Source of the DNA: Alphaproteobacteria bacterium
GTDB lineage: Bacteria > Pseudomonadota > Alphaproteobacteria > UBA7985 > JAUIBT01
Length of the DNA: 64,000 nucleotides
Reading direction: 5' to 3'
NCBI GenBank assembly: GCA_030428565.1
Contig: JAUIDR010000006.1
Span: 1 to 64,000 of the forward strand
The translations under genes were made by a program, and so were the position numbers. Under the pieces are notes generated by a model. That model saw only the letters and a list, made by a program, of their open reading frames with translations. It did not search any database and was not told the origin of the DNA. Positions 48,005 to 56,135 of the stretch are shown here, piece by piece. Positions within the stretch are counted from its first letter, which is position 1. Each line of letters begins with the position of its first letter.

Positions 48005-48919
48005 ATGACCCAGGTTTTCGTTATCGGTGTTGCCGTGGTGGATTTTGTGTTTGCGGTTGGCGCGCTGCCGACCCGTGCCGCCAAACATCGCGCCAAGCAG
48101 GCAGAAATTGTCGGCGGCGGTTGTGCGGCTAATGCGGCGGTGGCCATCGCGCGTTTGGGCGGACAGGCGCTGTTGGGCGCGCGGCTGGGCGACGACGCGC
48201 TGGGCGATATCATCGTGGCAGATTTGGAGTTTGAAGGCGTGGATACGGCATTGGTCCAGCGCTTTGCCGCTGCGCGATCTTCGTTCAGCTCGATCTATGT
48301 GGATGACCAGGGCGAACGTCAGATCATGAATTTTCGCGGTTCAGGTCTCGGCCTTGCGACCGATTGGATTGCCAGCGCGCCACCGGTTGATGCGGTCTTG
48401 GTCGATACGCGTTGGAGCGAGGGGGCCGTCGCAGGCCTCCAGCGGGCTAGAGAGCAGGGAGTCCCCGGCATCGTGGACGCCGAAGCGCCGATGGACTTTG
48501 AGGTTCTAACCGCCGCCAGCCACGTCGCCTTTTCGCGCGACGGGCTCTTGTCGCTCTGTGGGCTAGAGACCAGCACCGCGGCTGGCCCTCAGCTTGAAAG
48601 CGCCCTGCGCCAAGCAGGTCAGCGCTTGGCAACTTGGGTCTGCGTTACCGATGGCGCACTCGGCTGTTTCTATTTGGACGCCGGGCGTTTTGTCCACGAG
48701 CCGGTCTTGCCCATCACCGTCAGGGACACCTTGGCCGCTGGTGATGTTTGGCACGGCGCGTTTGCCCTGGCCTTGGGCGAAGGGCAGGGCGAGGGCGATG
48801 CGGTTCGTTTCGCCAATGCCGCCGCCGCGCTCAAGTGCCAGACGTTTGGCGGACGTAAGGGCAGCCCTGACCGCGCTGCCGTCATGACTTTTTTGAAGGA
48901 GAACCAGCAATGCAGTTAA
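48005..48919 (+). CDS. PfkB family sugar kinase, YihV (6-deoxy-6-sulfofructose kinase)-like
   Basis: GGGCAANAAVAIARLGGQALLGARLGDDALGD, RDTLAAGDVWHGAFALALGEG; extended resemblance from memory to E. coli YihV (ALPT..AK, SS.S.I.VD..GERQI.N, VL.DTRW.EGA, AALKC...GGR.G.PD). Confidence 0.85.
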   Translation: MTQVFVIGVAVVDFVFAVGALPTRAAKHRAKQAEIVGGGCAANAAVAIARLGGQALLGARLGDDALGDIIVADLEFEGVDTALVQRFAAARSSFSSIYVDDQGERQIMNFRGSGLGLATDWIASAPPVDAVLVDTRWSEGAVAGLQRAREQGVPGIVDAEAPMDFEVLTAASHVAFSRDGLLSLCGLETSTAAGPQLESALRQAGQRLATWVCVTDGALGCFYLDAGRFVHEPVLPITVRDTLAAGDVWHGAFALALGEGQGEGDAVRFANAAAALKCQTFGGRKGSPDRAAVMTFLKENQQCS

Positions 48920-49935
48920 CCCCCGGTAAGCTTTGGGGCCTGCGCCGCATGGCCGACGCCCATGGCGTGTTCAAAATGACGGCGGTTGACCAGCGCCCTC
49001 CGATCAAGGGGCCGATCGCTGCGCACATGGGCGTTGAGACCGCGCCCTGGGATCAGGTGGCCCGCTTCAAGGCGCTTTTGGTCGAGACTTTGCAGGAGCA
49101 GAGCACCGCAATGCTGTTGGACCCGCACTACGCCATTCCGCTCGCCATGGATACGCTCGCGCCCAGTAAGGGCTTGATCGTGACCCTGGAGGACAGCTTG
49201 TTTGACGAGACCGACGGCGGGCGCTTGTCGTCCAACATCGATGATTGGTCGGTCGCGAAAATCAAGCGCATGGGTGGCGATGCGGTCAAGGTGCTGGCCT
49301 GGTATCGCCCGGACGCCAGCGATAGCGTCAAGCAGGCGCAGCAAGACTACGTCAAACAAATCGGCGAGGATTGCGCGCGTTATGACATTCCTTTCTTGTT
49401 TGAGCTGTTGGTCTATCCCTTGGCCAACGATGCCCATCAGACCAAGGACTACATCGAGATGAAGGGCAAGAAGGCCGACCACGTTCTGGCCTCGGTCGAG
49501 GAGTTCGCCAAGCCCGATTACGGTGTCGATGTTTTTAAGTTGGAGAGCCCGGTCAACGCCTCTGACGCCGACGGTTCGGCGGAGGTGCAGGCGGTGTTTG
49601 ACGAGATGGCGGGGCTGGCGGGACGGCCCTGGGTTATGTTGTCGGCCGGGGCGGGCAAACCCGAGTTTCGTAAGGTGCTGGAGCATGCTTTTGCAGCGGG
49701 GGCTTCGGGCTTCTTGGCGGGGCGGGCGATTTGGCTGGACGCCTTCGGGGCCTATCCTGATTGGCAGGCCATCCGGGCGGGCCTCGAAGGACCGGCGCGC
49801 GACTATCTTATGGATATTGCTGCCCTGGCCGACGACAAGGCCGCGAATTGGTCCAAGCATGCCTGTTATGGCGATGCGGGCGCGGTTTTTCAGCCGGTTA
49901 GTTCAGATTTTCGCCATGAATACAGCGGTTTTTAG
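48910..49935 (+). CDS. LacD/YihT-type class I aldolase (tagatose-bisphosphate / sulfofructose-phosphate aldolase family)
   Basis: FKMTAVDQRPPI, GGDAVKVLAWYRPDAS, DVFKLESPVNASD, GRPWVMLSAGAGKPEFRKVLEHAFAAGASGFLAGRAIW. Confidence 0.85.
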   Translation: MQLTPGKLWGLRRMADAHGVFKMTAVDQRPPIKGPIAAHMGVETAPWDQVARFKALLVETLQEQSTAMLLDPHYAIPLAMDTLAPSKGLIVTLEDSLFDETDGGRLSSNIDDWSVAKIKRMGGDAVKVLAWYRPDASDSVKQAQQDYVKQIGEDCARYDIPFLFELLVYPLANDAHQTKDYIEMKGKKADHVLASVEEFAKPDYGVDVFKLESPVNASDADGSAEVQAVFDEMAGLAGRPWVMLSAGAGKPEFRKVLEHAFAAGASGFLAGRAIWLDAFGAYPDWQAIRAGLEGPARDYLMDIAALADDKAANWSKHACYGDAGAVFQPVSSDFRHEYSGF

Positions 49936-49944
49936 GGGATCGAG

Positions 49945-51327
49945 ATGAAGCTTGGTATTCTTGCCCTGGGGCGTGGCACCTTTGACTTGGACTTCGCGGA
50001 CCAGAACCTAGCCGCCATGTTGGCTGCCCTTGATGCGCAAGGGCACGACTTGGTCGGCCCGCGCCGCCTGCTGCTGGAGGAGGCCGAGACGCGCGCTGCC
50101 ATGGACGAGCTTGAAGCAGCAGCGGTCGATCAGGTCCTAATCTTGCAAGTGACATTCACCGATGCCTCTCTAACCTGCGCTATTTCGAAACGCTTTGCGC
50201 AGCCGCTGTCAATTTGGGCTATTCCTGAACCACGGATCGGCGGGCGGTTGCGGCTCAATTCATTTTGTGGACTGAACTTGGCTTCGCATGCGTTGGGTCT
50301 GCAGGAGCGGGCTTTCTCTTGGCTCTATGCGGCCCCAGATGCTGCGGTTCAATCGCAATTGACTGCTCTGCTGACAGGCGAGCGATTGGCAAAACCAATA
50401 GCCTTGGGTGCTGTACCGCCTGCGAGTGATGAAGGCCTAGCGCTTGCCGAGGCGGTCAAGGGCCAGCGTATCGCCCGCATTGGCGAGCACCCCGCGGGTT
50501 TTGATACCTGTGCTTACGATGCCACGGCGTTAGGCGATCTGGCAGGCGTTGAGGTCGATGCCTTGGAACTCGACGACATGTTCGACGCAGCCAAGGCCGC
50601 TCCAGAGGCGACCTGCCGGTCCTTGCGCGAGGTCGTTGCCGGGCAAGTCCAAGGCCTGGATGAGGTCAACGCAGAAGAATTGGCGCGCTCCTTGCGGCTG
50701 AAACTGGGGCTCGAAGCGCTGCGTGCCAAGGGCAAATATGATGCCTTCGCCATTCGCTGTTGGCCTGAGACCTTTACCGAATACGGCGGCGCGGTCTGCG
50801 GTCCTGCGGGCATGCTGGGTGAGGCGCGGGTTCCCTGCGCTTGCGAAGCCGATGTCTATGGTGCGCTAACGCAGCTGTTTTTGTCAAAGGCAGCCGACGC
50901 ACCGGTGTTTTTGACGGACTTAGTGGATGTGGACGGTCCAGACGATACGGCTGTGGTCTGGCATTGCGGGCAAGCGCCCCTGTCGATGCGCGATCCAGAA
51001 GTTGCGGCCGAAGCCACCATTCACACCAACCGCAAGCAGCCGCTGTTGTATCAGTTTACGCTGCGACCCGGGCCGGTGACCTTGCTGCGCATCTCTCAAG
51101 CACGCAACACGCCGCAAATGATTTTGGGGCTGGCCGATATGCAGGCGCGGCCCATGTCCTTTACTGGAACCTCGGGCGTTCTGCGGTTTCGCCGTCCCGC
51201 CGACCAGGTGTTGAGCGATATCATCGACAGCGGCCTGGAGCACCACCTTGCCCTTGCTTATGGCGATCATCGCGCGGTTTTGCGCGGCCTCGCCGGGGCC
51301 CTCAATCTTCCCATTGTTGAATTGTAA
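49945..51327 (+). CDS. L-fucose/arabinose isomerase-like sugar isomerase
   Basis: 460 aa; AIRCWPETFTEYGGAVCGPAGMLGEARVPCACEADVYGALTQLFL, FLTDLVDVD...WHCGQAPLSM, FTGTSGVLRF. Confidence 0.8.
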   Translation: MKLGILALGRGTFDLDFADQNLAAMLAALDAQGHDLVGPRRLLLEEAETRAAMDELEAAAVDQVLILQVTFTDASLTCAISKRFAQPLSIWAIPEPRIGGRLRLNSFCGLNLASHALGLQERAFSWLYAAPDAAVQSQLTALLTGERLAKPIALGAVPPASDEGLALAEAVKGQRIARIGEHPAGFDTCAYDATALGDLAGVEVDALELDDMFDAAKAAPEATCRSLREVVAGQVQGLDEVNAEELARSLRLKLGLEALRAKGKYDAFAIRCWPETFTEYGGAVCGPAGMLGEARVPCACEADVYGALTQLFLSKAADAPVFLTDLVDVDGPDDTAVVWHCGQAPLSMRDPEVAAEATIHTNRKQPLLYQFTLRPGPVTLLRISQARNTPQMILGLADMQARPMSFTGTSGVLRFRRPADQVLSDIIDSGLEHHLALAYGDHRAVLRGLAGALNLPIVEL

Positions 51328-51344
51328 GTCGCGGAGCTTTCGCC

Positions 51345-52442
51345 ATGATTGTTCGTTACGGTGTGATTGGCTCTGGCATGATGGGCCAGGAGCATATCCG
51401 CAATCTTGCCCTGTTGGAGGGGGCAAAAGTCACCGCAATTGCGGATCAAAACGCTGATATGAGAGCGCAGGCGGGGGCGCTGCTAGAGCCGCAAGCCCAG
51501 GTATTTGCAGACTATAAGCAGCTTGTCGCCTCGGGCGCTTGTGATGCGCTGGTGGTGGCCACGCCAAACGACCTTCATCACGCGATGATGCTGGACTTGC
51601 TGGAATCGCCGCTGCCGATCCTGTGCGAAAAGCCGCTCTGTACTACGGTCAGTGAGTGTCGTGATGTTGTGGCTAAAGCGGAAGGTCGCGCGGCCCCGGT
51701 CTGGGTGGCGATGGAATACCGCTATATGGACCCGGTGCAGCGCTTGCTTGAGGAAGTGGGGGCTGGGCGCATCGGCCAACCACGCATGGTGGCCATCCGT
51801 GAGCACCGCTTTCCTTTCCTAGACAAGGTGGCGGCTTGGAACCGCTTCAACGCGAGCACCGGCGGCACTTTGGTCGAAAAATGCTGTCATTTCTGGGATC
51901 TGATGCGGCTCATTCTGCAATCAAATCCGCGGCGGGTCTATGCTTCTGCCCGGCAGGATGTGAACCACAAGGGTGAAGCCTACGATGGCCGAGCACCGGA
52001 CATCTTAGACAATGCCTTTGTCACGCTCGACTTCGAGAATGGCGCGCGGGCGATGCTGGATCTTTGCATGTTTGCAGAGGGCTCGCGCTGGCAGGAAGTT
52101 GTGTCGGTCACTGGGGATCTGGCGCGAATTGATGCCAAGGTGCCTGGTCCTGCGCGTTTTTCGGCCAACGGGCATCAGCACGCCGCCGAACTGGAGATCT
52201 CTGAGCGCGCCAGCAAAACTGTCACCCGCGAAACGATTACCGGCGACCCGCGCATTTTGGCGGCAGGCGACCATTTTGGCTCGACCTTCTATCAGCATGA
52301 GCGCTTCTTGCGCTTGATCCAGACAGGCGTTGGCAAGCCAGAAGTCGATTTGAAAGACGGCCTCTGGTCGGTTCTGATCGGGCAGGCTGCCGAGCAGAGC
52401 GCTCGCAGCGGCCAAGCTGTTGAACTGGGGGACCTAAAATGA
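51345..52442 (+). CDS. Gfo/Idh/MocA family NAD(P)-dependent protein
   Basis: IVRYGVIGSGMMGQEHIRNLALLEGAKVTAIAD, DALVVATPNDLHHAMMLDLLESPLPILCEKPLCTT, GGTLVEKCCHFWDLMRLIL. Confidence 0.9.
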   Translation: MIVRYGVIGSGMMGQEHIRNLALLEGAKVTAIADQNADMRAQAGALLEPQAQVFADYKQLVASGACDALVVATPNDLHHAMMLDLLESPLPILCEKPLCTTVSECRDVVAKAEGRAAPVWVAMEYRYMDPVQRLLEEVGAGRIGQPRMVAIREHRFPFLDKVAAWNRFNASTGGTLVEKCCHFWDLMRLILQSNPRRVYASARQDVNHKGEAYDGRAPDILDNAFVTLDFENGARAMLDLCMFAEGSRWQEVVSVTGDLARIDAKVPGPARFSANGHQHAAELEISERASKTVTRETITGDPRILAAGDHFGSTFYQHERFLRLIQTGVGKPEVDLKDGLWSVLIGQAAEQSARSGQAVELGDLK

Positions 52443-53431
52443 CTCATTTTGGACAACTGCCGAGCGGCGAGAGCGTCGAACGGGTTGCGATTTCTGGCGG
52501 CGGCCTTCGCGCCCATGTCCTCACTTACGGTGCTGTATTGCAGGATCTTTTCCTGGAAGGACACGCCGCCCCCTTGGTGTTGGGCTTCGATAATCTGGCC
52601 GCCTACCTAAACCATTCTCCCTATTTCGGGGCCACGGCTGGGCGTTGCGCCAATCGCATTCGCGATGGACACTTGGAGCTAGACGGGCAGAGCTATCAGC
52701 TCGACACCAACTTTTTGGGCAAACACTGTCTGCACGGCGGCGTGGCAGGCATGGGCAAGAAGCTTTGGCGCCTTGAGCGCCATGATGCCAGCGCTGTCGT
52801 GCTTCGCCATGAGTCGCCCGATGGTGACATGGGTTTCCCGGGCGACTTGCAGGCACGCTTGCGCATCTGTCTATTGGAGGGCGGTGTGCTGGATATCGTC
52901 ATGGAAGCGACGACCAACGCGCCAACGCTCTGCAACCTGGCCCATCATAGCTATTTCGTGTTGGACGATAGCGGCTCGGTCGCGGACCATCAGCTTCAGA
53001 TCGCCGCGCAGCGCTATACGCCGGTAGACGAGGAACTCATACCCACCGGCGAACTGGCGTCGGTCGTTGGCACGCGGTTTGATTTTCGCCGGCCCGCCGC
53101 TGTGGCGCAGGGCCAACCCTTGCTCGATCACAATTTTTGCCTGTCAAACGAGCGCGAGGCCTTGAGGCCGATGGCTTGGTTGCGGAGCTCGAAATCCGGC
53201 GTCAGCATGGAGCTGCGCACCACCGAGCCGGGGTTGCAGGTTTACGATGGGGCCAAGGTTAACATCGACCCGCCAGGCCTGGATGGACGGCCGATGCGCG
53301 CGAATGCGGGCATTGCCTTGGAGCCTCAGGTCTGGCCTGACGCCAACCATCATCCGCATTTCCCGCAAGCCATCTTGCGGCCTGGCCAGAGCTATCGCCA
53401 GCACACACAGTACATCTTTTCGAAGGGCTAG
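52439..53431 (+). CDS. Aldose 1-epimerase (mutarotase)
   Basis: YFGATAGRCANRIRDGHLELDGQSYQLDTNFLGKHCLHGGVAGMGKKLW, NLAHHSYFVLDD, GIALEPQVWPDANHHPHFP. Confidence 0.93.
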   Translation: MTHFGQLPSGESVERVAISGGGLRAHVLTYGAVLQDLFLEGHAAPLVLGFDNLAAYLNHSPYFGATAGRCANRIRDGHLELDGQSYQLDTNFLGKHCLHGGVAGMGKKLWRLERHDASAVVLRHESPDGDMGFPGDLQARLRICLLEGGVLDIVMEATTNAPTLCNLAHHSYFVLDDSGSVADHQLQIAAQRYTPVDEELIPTGELASVVGTRFDFRRPAAVAQGQPLLDHNFCLSNEREALRPMAWLRSSKSGVSMELRTTEPGLQVYDGAKVNIDPPGLDGRPMRANAGIALEPQVWPDANHHPHFPQAILRPGQSYRQHTQYIFSKG

Positions 53432-53433
53432 AA

Positions 53434-54888
53434 ATGAGCGATTTCAACGGACTAATGATGCAGGCCAACCTGGTCGGCGGAGAGTGGATCGCAGCCGATA
53501 ATGCTCAACAGCTGGCCGTCACCAACCCAGCAACCGGCGCCGTCCTCGGGCAAGTTCCCAACTGCGGCGAAGCCGAGACCCAGCGCGCTATTGCTGCCGC
53601 TGCCGCTGCCTTTGATGACTATTCGCGCAGCGATTTGTCATTTCGCGTGGGTCTGTTGCACGACCTTCACGACGCCTTAATGGACAATCAAGAACCGCTA
53701 GCGCAGCTCTTGACCGCTGAGCAAGGCAAGCCCTTGTTCGAAGCGCGTGGAGAGATTGCCATCGGGGCGGCCTATGTGCGCTGGTTCGCCGAAGAGATCC
53801 GCCGCACTAAGGGCGAAATCGTCCCGGCGCCGGTCTCGGGACGTCGGCTGTTGGTCACCCATCATCCTGTGGGCGTCGTGGGGGCCATCACCCCTTGGAA
53901 CTTCCCGTCTTCCATGCTAGCGCGCAAGCTTGGTCCTGCGCTGGCCGCGGGCTGTACTCTGATCGTGAAGCCTGCCAGCGCCACACCCTATTCCGGCTTG
54001 GCCTGGGGCAAACTCTGCCAGGATGTCGGATTTCCGGCTGGTGTCGTAAATATCGTGACAGGCTCGGCGCGCGCCATCGGTGGGGCCATCATGCAGAGCT
54101 CAGAGGTTCGCAAAGTGACCTTCACCGGCTCGACGGAAGTCGGTAAGACCTTGCTGCGCCAGGCCGCTGATACGGTCAAGAAGGTCTCGATGGAGCTAGG
54201 CGGCAATGCACCTTTCATCGTTTTCGACGATGCCGACCTAGATGCTGCGGTGGCAGGGGCCATGATCGCCAAGTATCGCAACATGGGCCAGACCTGCGTT
54301 TGTACCAACCGCTTCTATGTTCAGGCCGGCATTCACGATGCCTTTGTCGAGCGCCTGACCCAAGCTACTGCTGCGCTTGTTGTCGGCAACGGCGCTGAGG
54401 ACGGCGTACAGCAGGGGCCCCTGATCGACATCGAAGCGGTCGAGAAAGTGGAAGCTCTGATCGCCGATGCCAGGGCCAAGGGCGGCCAAGTCGTGCAGGG
54501 TGGCAACCGCCACGCCAACGCGGGCACCTTCTTTGAGCCCACCGTCATCACGGGCGCGACTGCGGACATGCGCTTTGCCAGCGAAGAGATTTTCGGGCCT
54601 CTTGCGGCGGTGTTCAAATTCGACAGCGAAGAAGACGTCATTGAGGCGGCCAACGCCACCCGCTTTGGCTTGGCAGCCTATGCCTATACGCGCGACCTTG
54701 GCCGTAGCTTCCGACTGAACGCGCGTCTGGACTATGGTCTGATTGGCATCAATACGGGCATGGTGGCCACGGTTGAAGCGCCCTTTGGGGGCGTCAAAGA
54801 AAGTGGCATGGGCAAGGAGGGCGGCAGCCAAGGGCTGGAGGACTATATGGTCGGCAAATACACCTGTCTTGAAGGGCTGGGCGCATGA
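53434..54888 (+). CDS. NAD(P)-dependent aldehyde dehydrogenase (GabD-like; candidate 3-sulfolactaldehyde dehydrogenase)
   Basis: VGVVGAITPWNFPSSMLARKLGPALAAGCTLIVKPAS, MELGGNAPFIVFDDADLDAAV, NMGQTCVCTNRFYV. Confidence 0.92.
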   Translation: MSDFNGLMMQANLVGGEWIAADNAQQLAVTNPATGAVLGQVPNCGEAETQRAIAAAAAAFDDYSRSDLSFRVGLLHDLHDALMDNQEPLAQLLTAEQGKPLFEARGEIAIGAAYVRWFAEEIRRTKGEIVPAPVSGRRLLVTHHPVGVVGAITPWNFPSSMLARKLGPALAAGCTLIVKPASATPYSGLAWGKLCQDVGFPAGVVNIVTGSARAIGGAIMQSSEVRKVTFTGSTEVGKTLLRQAADTVKKVSMELGGNAPFIVFDDADLDAAVAGAMIAKYRNMGQTCVCTNRFYVQAGIHDAFVERLTQATAALVVGNGAEDGVQQGPLIDIEAVEKVEALIADARAKGGQVVQGGNRHANAGTFFEPTVITGATADMRFASEEIFGPLAAVFKFDSEEDVIEAANATRFGLAAYAYTRDLGRSFRLNARLDYGLIGINTGMVATVEAPFGGVKESGMGKEGGSQGLEDYMVGKYTCLEGLGA

Positions 54889-55799
54889 TCCTTGTCACGG
54901 AATTCATGGATCAGGCTGCGGTCGATCGCATGTGCGAACAGCACAGCGTTATTTACGAGCCCGCCTTGGCCGATCGCCAACAGGACATTCCGGCCGCTCT
55001 GACTGACGCGACGGCGCTGATTGTGCGCAATCGCACGCAAGTTACGACGGCGCTGCTGGCATCGGCTCCAAAGCTGAAGGTCGTGGGGCGCCTGGGTGTG
55101 GGGCTGGACAATATCGACCTGGAGGCTTGTGCGGCGCGCGGGGTCGAGGTGATACCCGCCACCGGGGCCAACACCCTGTCCGTCGCCGAGTACGTCGTCA
55201 CCAACGCTTTGGTTTTGTTGCGCAATGCCTACCAGGCGCGGGCACGCATGGAGGCAGGCGAGTGGCCGCGCGCGGATTGCTCGGGCCGCGAGGTGGCCGG
55301 GCGTTGGCTCGGTTTGATCGGCTACGGCGCGATTGCGCGCAAGACGGCAGAGCTGGCAATGGCGCTGGGCATGCAGGTCTGCGCCTATGATCCCGTGCTC
55401 GCGCACGATGATCCGGCTTGGTCGGGCGTCCGTCGCTGCGAGCTTGGCGAACTGCTGGCTTTGAGCGACGCAGTCAGCCTGCACGTGCCTCTGGTCGATG
55501 CGACCCGCCATCTCATCAACGCTGAGACCCTGGCGCAGATGGATAGCGATGCGGTTTTGATCAACGCTGCGCGCGGCGGGGTGGTGGATGAGGCGGCCTT
55601 GGCGGCGGCGATGCGCGATGGGCGGCTTGCCGGTGCCGCGTTGGACGTGTTCGAGACCGAGCCCCTGACTGCCGAGGCTGCGCAGGTCTTTGCCGGTTTG
55701 GACAATCTGATCCTGACCCCCCATATCGCCGGAGTGACCCAGGACAGCAACGAACGGGTCAGCGCGCTGATCGCCGACGCCGTGCTGGCCCGGCTTTAG
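54885..55799 (+). CDS. D-isomer-type 2-hydroxyacid dehydrogenase, SlcC ((S)-sulfolactate dehydrogenase)-like
   Basis: VTEFMDQAAV, ALIVRNRTQVTTALL, LKVVGRLGVGLDNIDLEAC, GLIGYGAIARKTAELAMALGMQV, SLHVPLVDATRHLI, HIAGVTQDSNERVSALI; resembles the Chromohalobacter SlcC pattern as remembered. Confidence 0.85.
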   Translation: MILVTEFMDQAAVDRMCEQHSVIYEPALADRQQDIPAALTDATALIVRNRTQVTTALLASAPKLKVVGRLGVGLDNIDLEACAARGVEVIPATGANTLSVAEYVVTNALVLLRNAYQARARMEAGEWPRADCSGREVAGRWLGLIGYGAIARKTAELAMALGMQVCAYDPVLAHDDPAWSGVRRCELGELLALSDAVSLHVPLVDATRHLINAETLAQMDSDAVLINAARGGVVDEAALAAAMRDGRLAGAALDVFETEPLTAEAAQVFAGLDNLILTPHIAGVTQDSNERVSALIADAVLARL

Positions 55800-55974
55800 G
55801 GCGGGCATTGCCATTCTGCCGCTGTTGGCGGATATTTTGCTGGCGCCGCTTGTCTTTGCAATCGGGTATAAGTGCCTCTGTCCAGAGCGAAGGGCGCTAG
55901 ATTAGCAACAGCCCGTCCGCTCTAGCCGACTGATTTCTAATGCAAGTCCATGCTCACTCGTGTTGCCACTCAAT

Positions 55975-56038
55975 CGCGGCTTGGTGAAAACGCGGCTTGG
56001 TGAAAACGCGGCTTGGTGAAAACGCGGCTTGTTGCGTG
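55975..56038. repeat. Three perfect 16-bp tandem repeats plus a partial fourth
   Basis: cgcggcttggtgaaaa x3 (55975-56022) then cgcggcttgttgcgtg; between convergent genes. Confidence 0.95.
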
Positions 56039-56135
56039 GTTTTTCCAAAAAAACCGGGCATTGTTTTGCAAAAACAAAAGCTTACCCGGTAACTAGTGTA
56101 GCAGTTCAGAATTTGTGGTCCAGCCGCAAAGAGGG

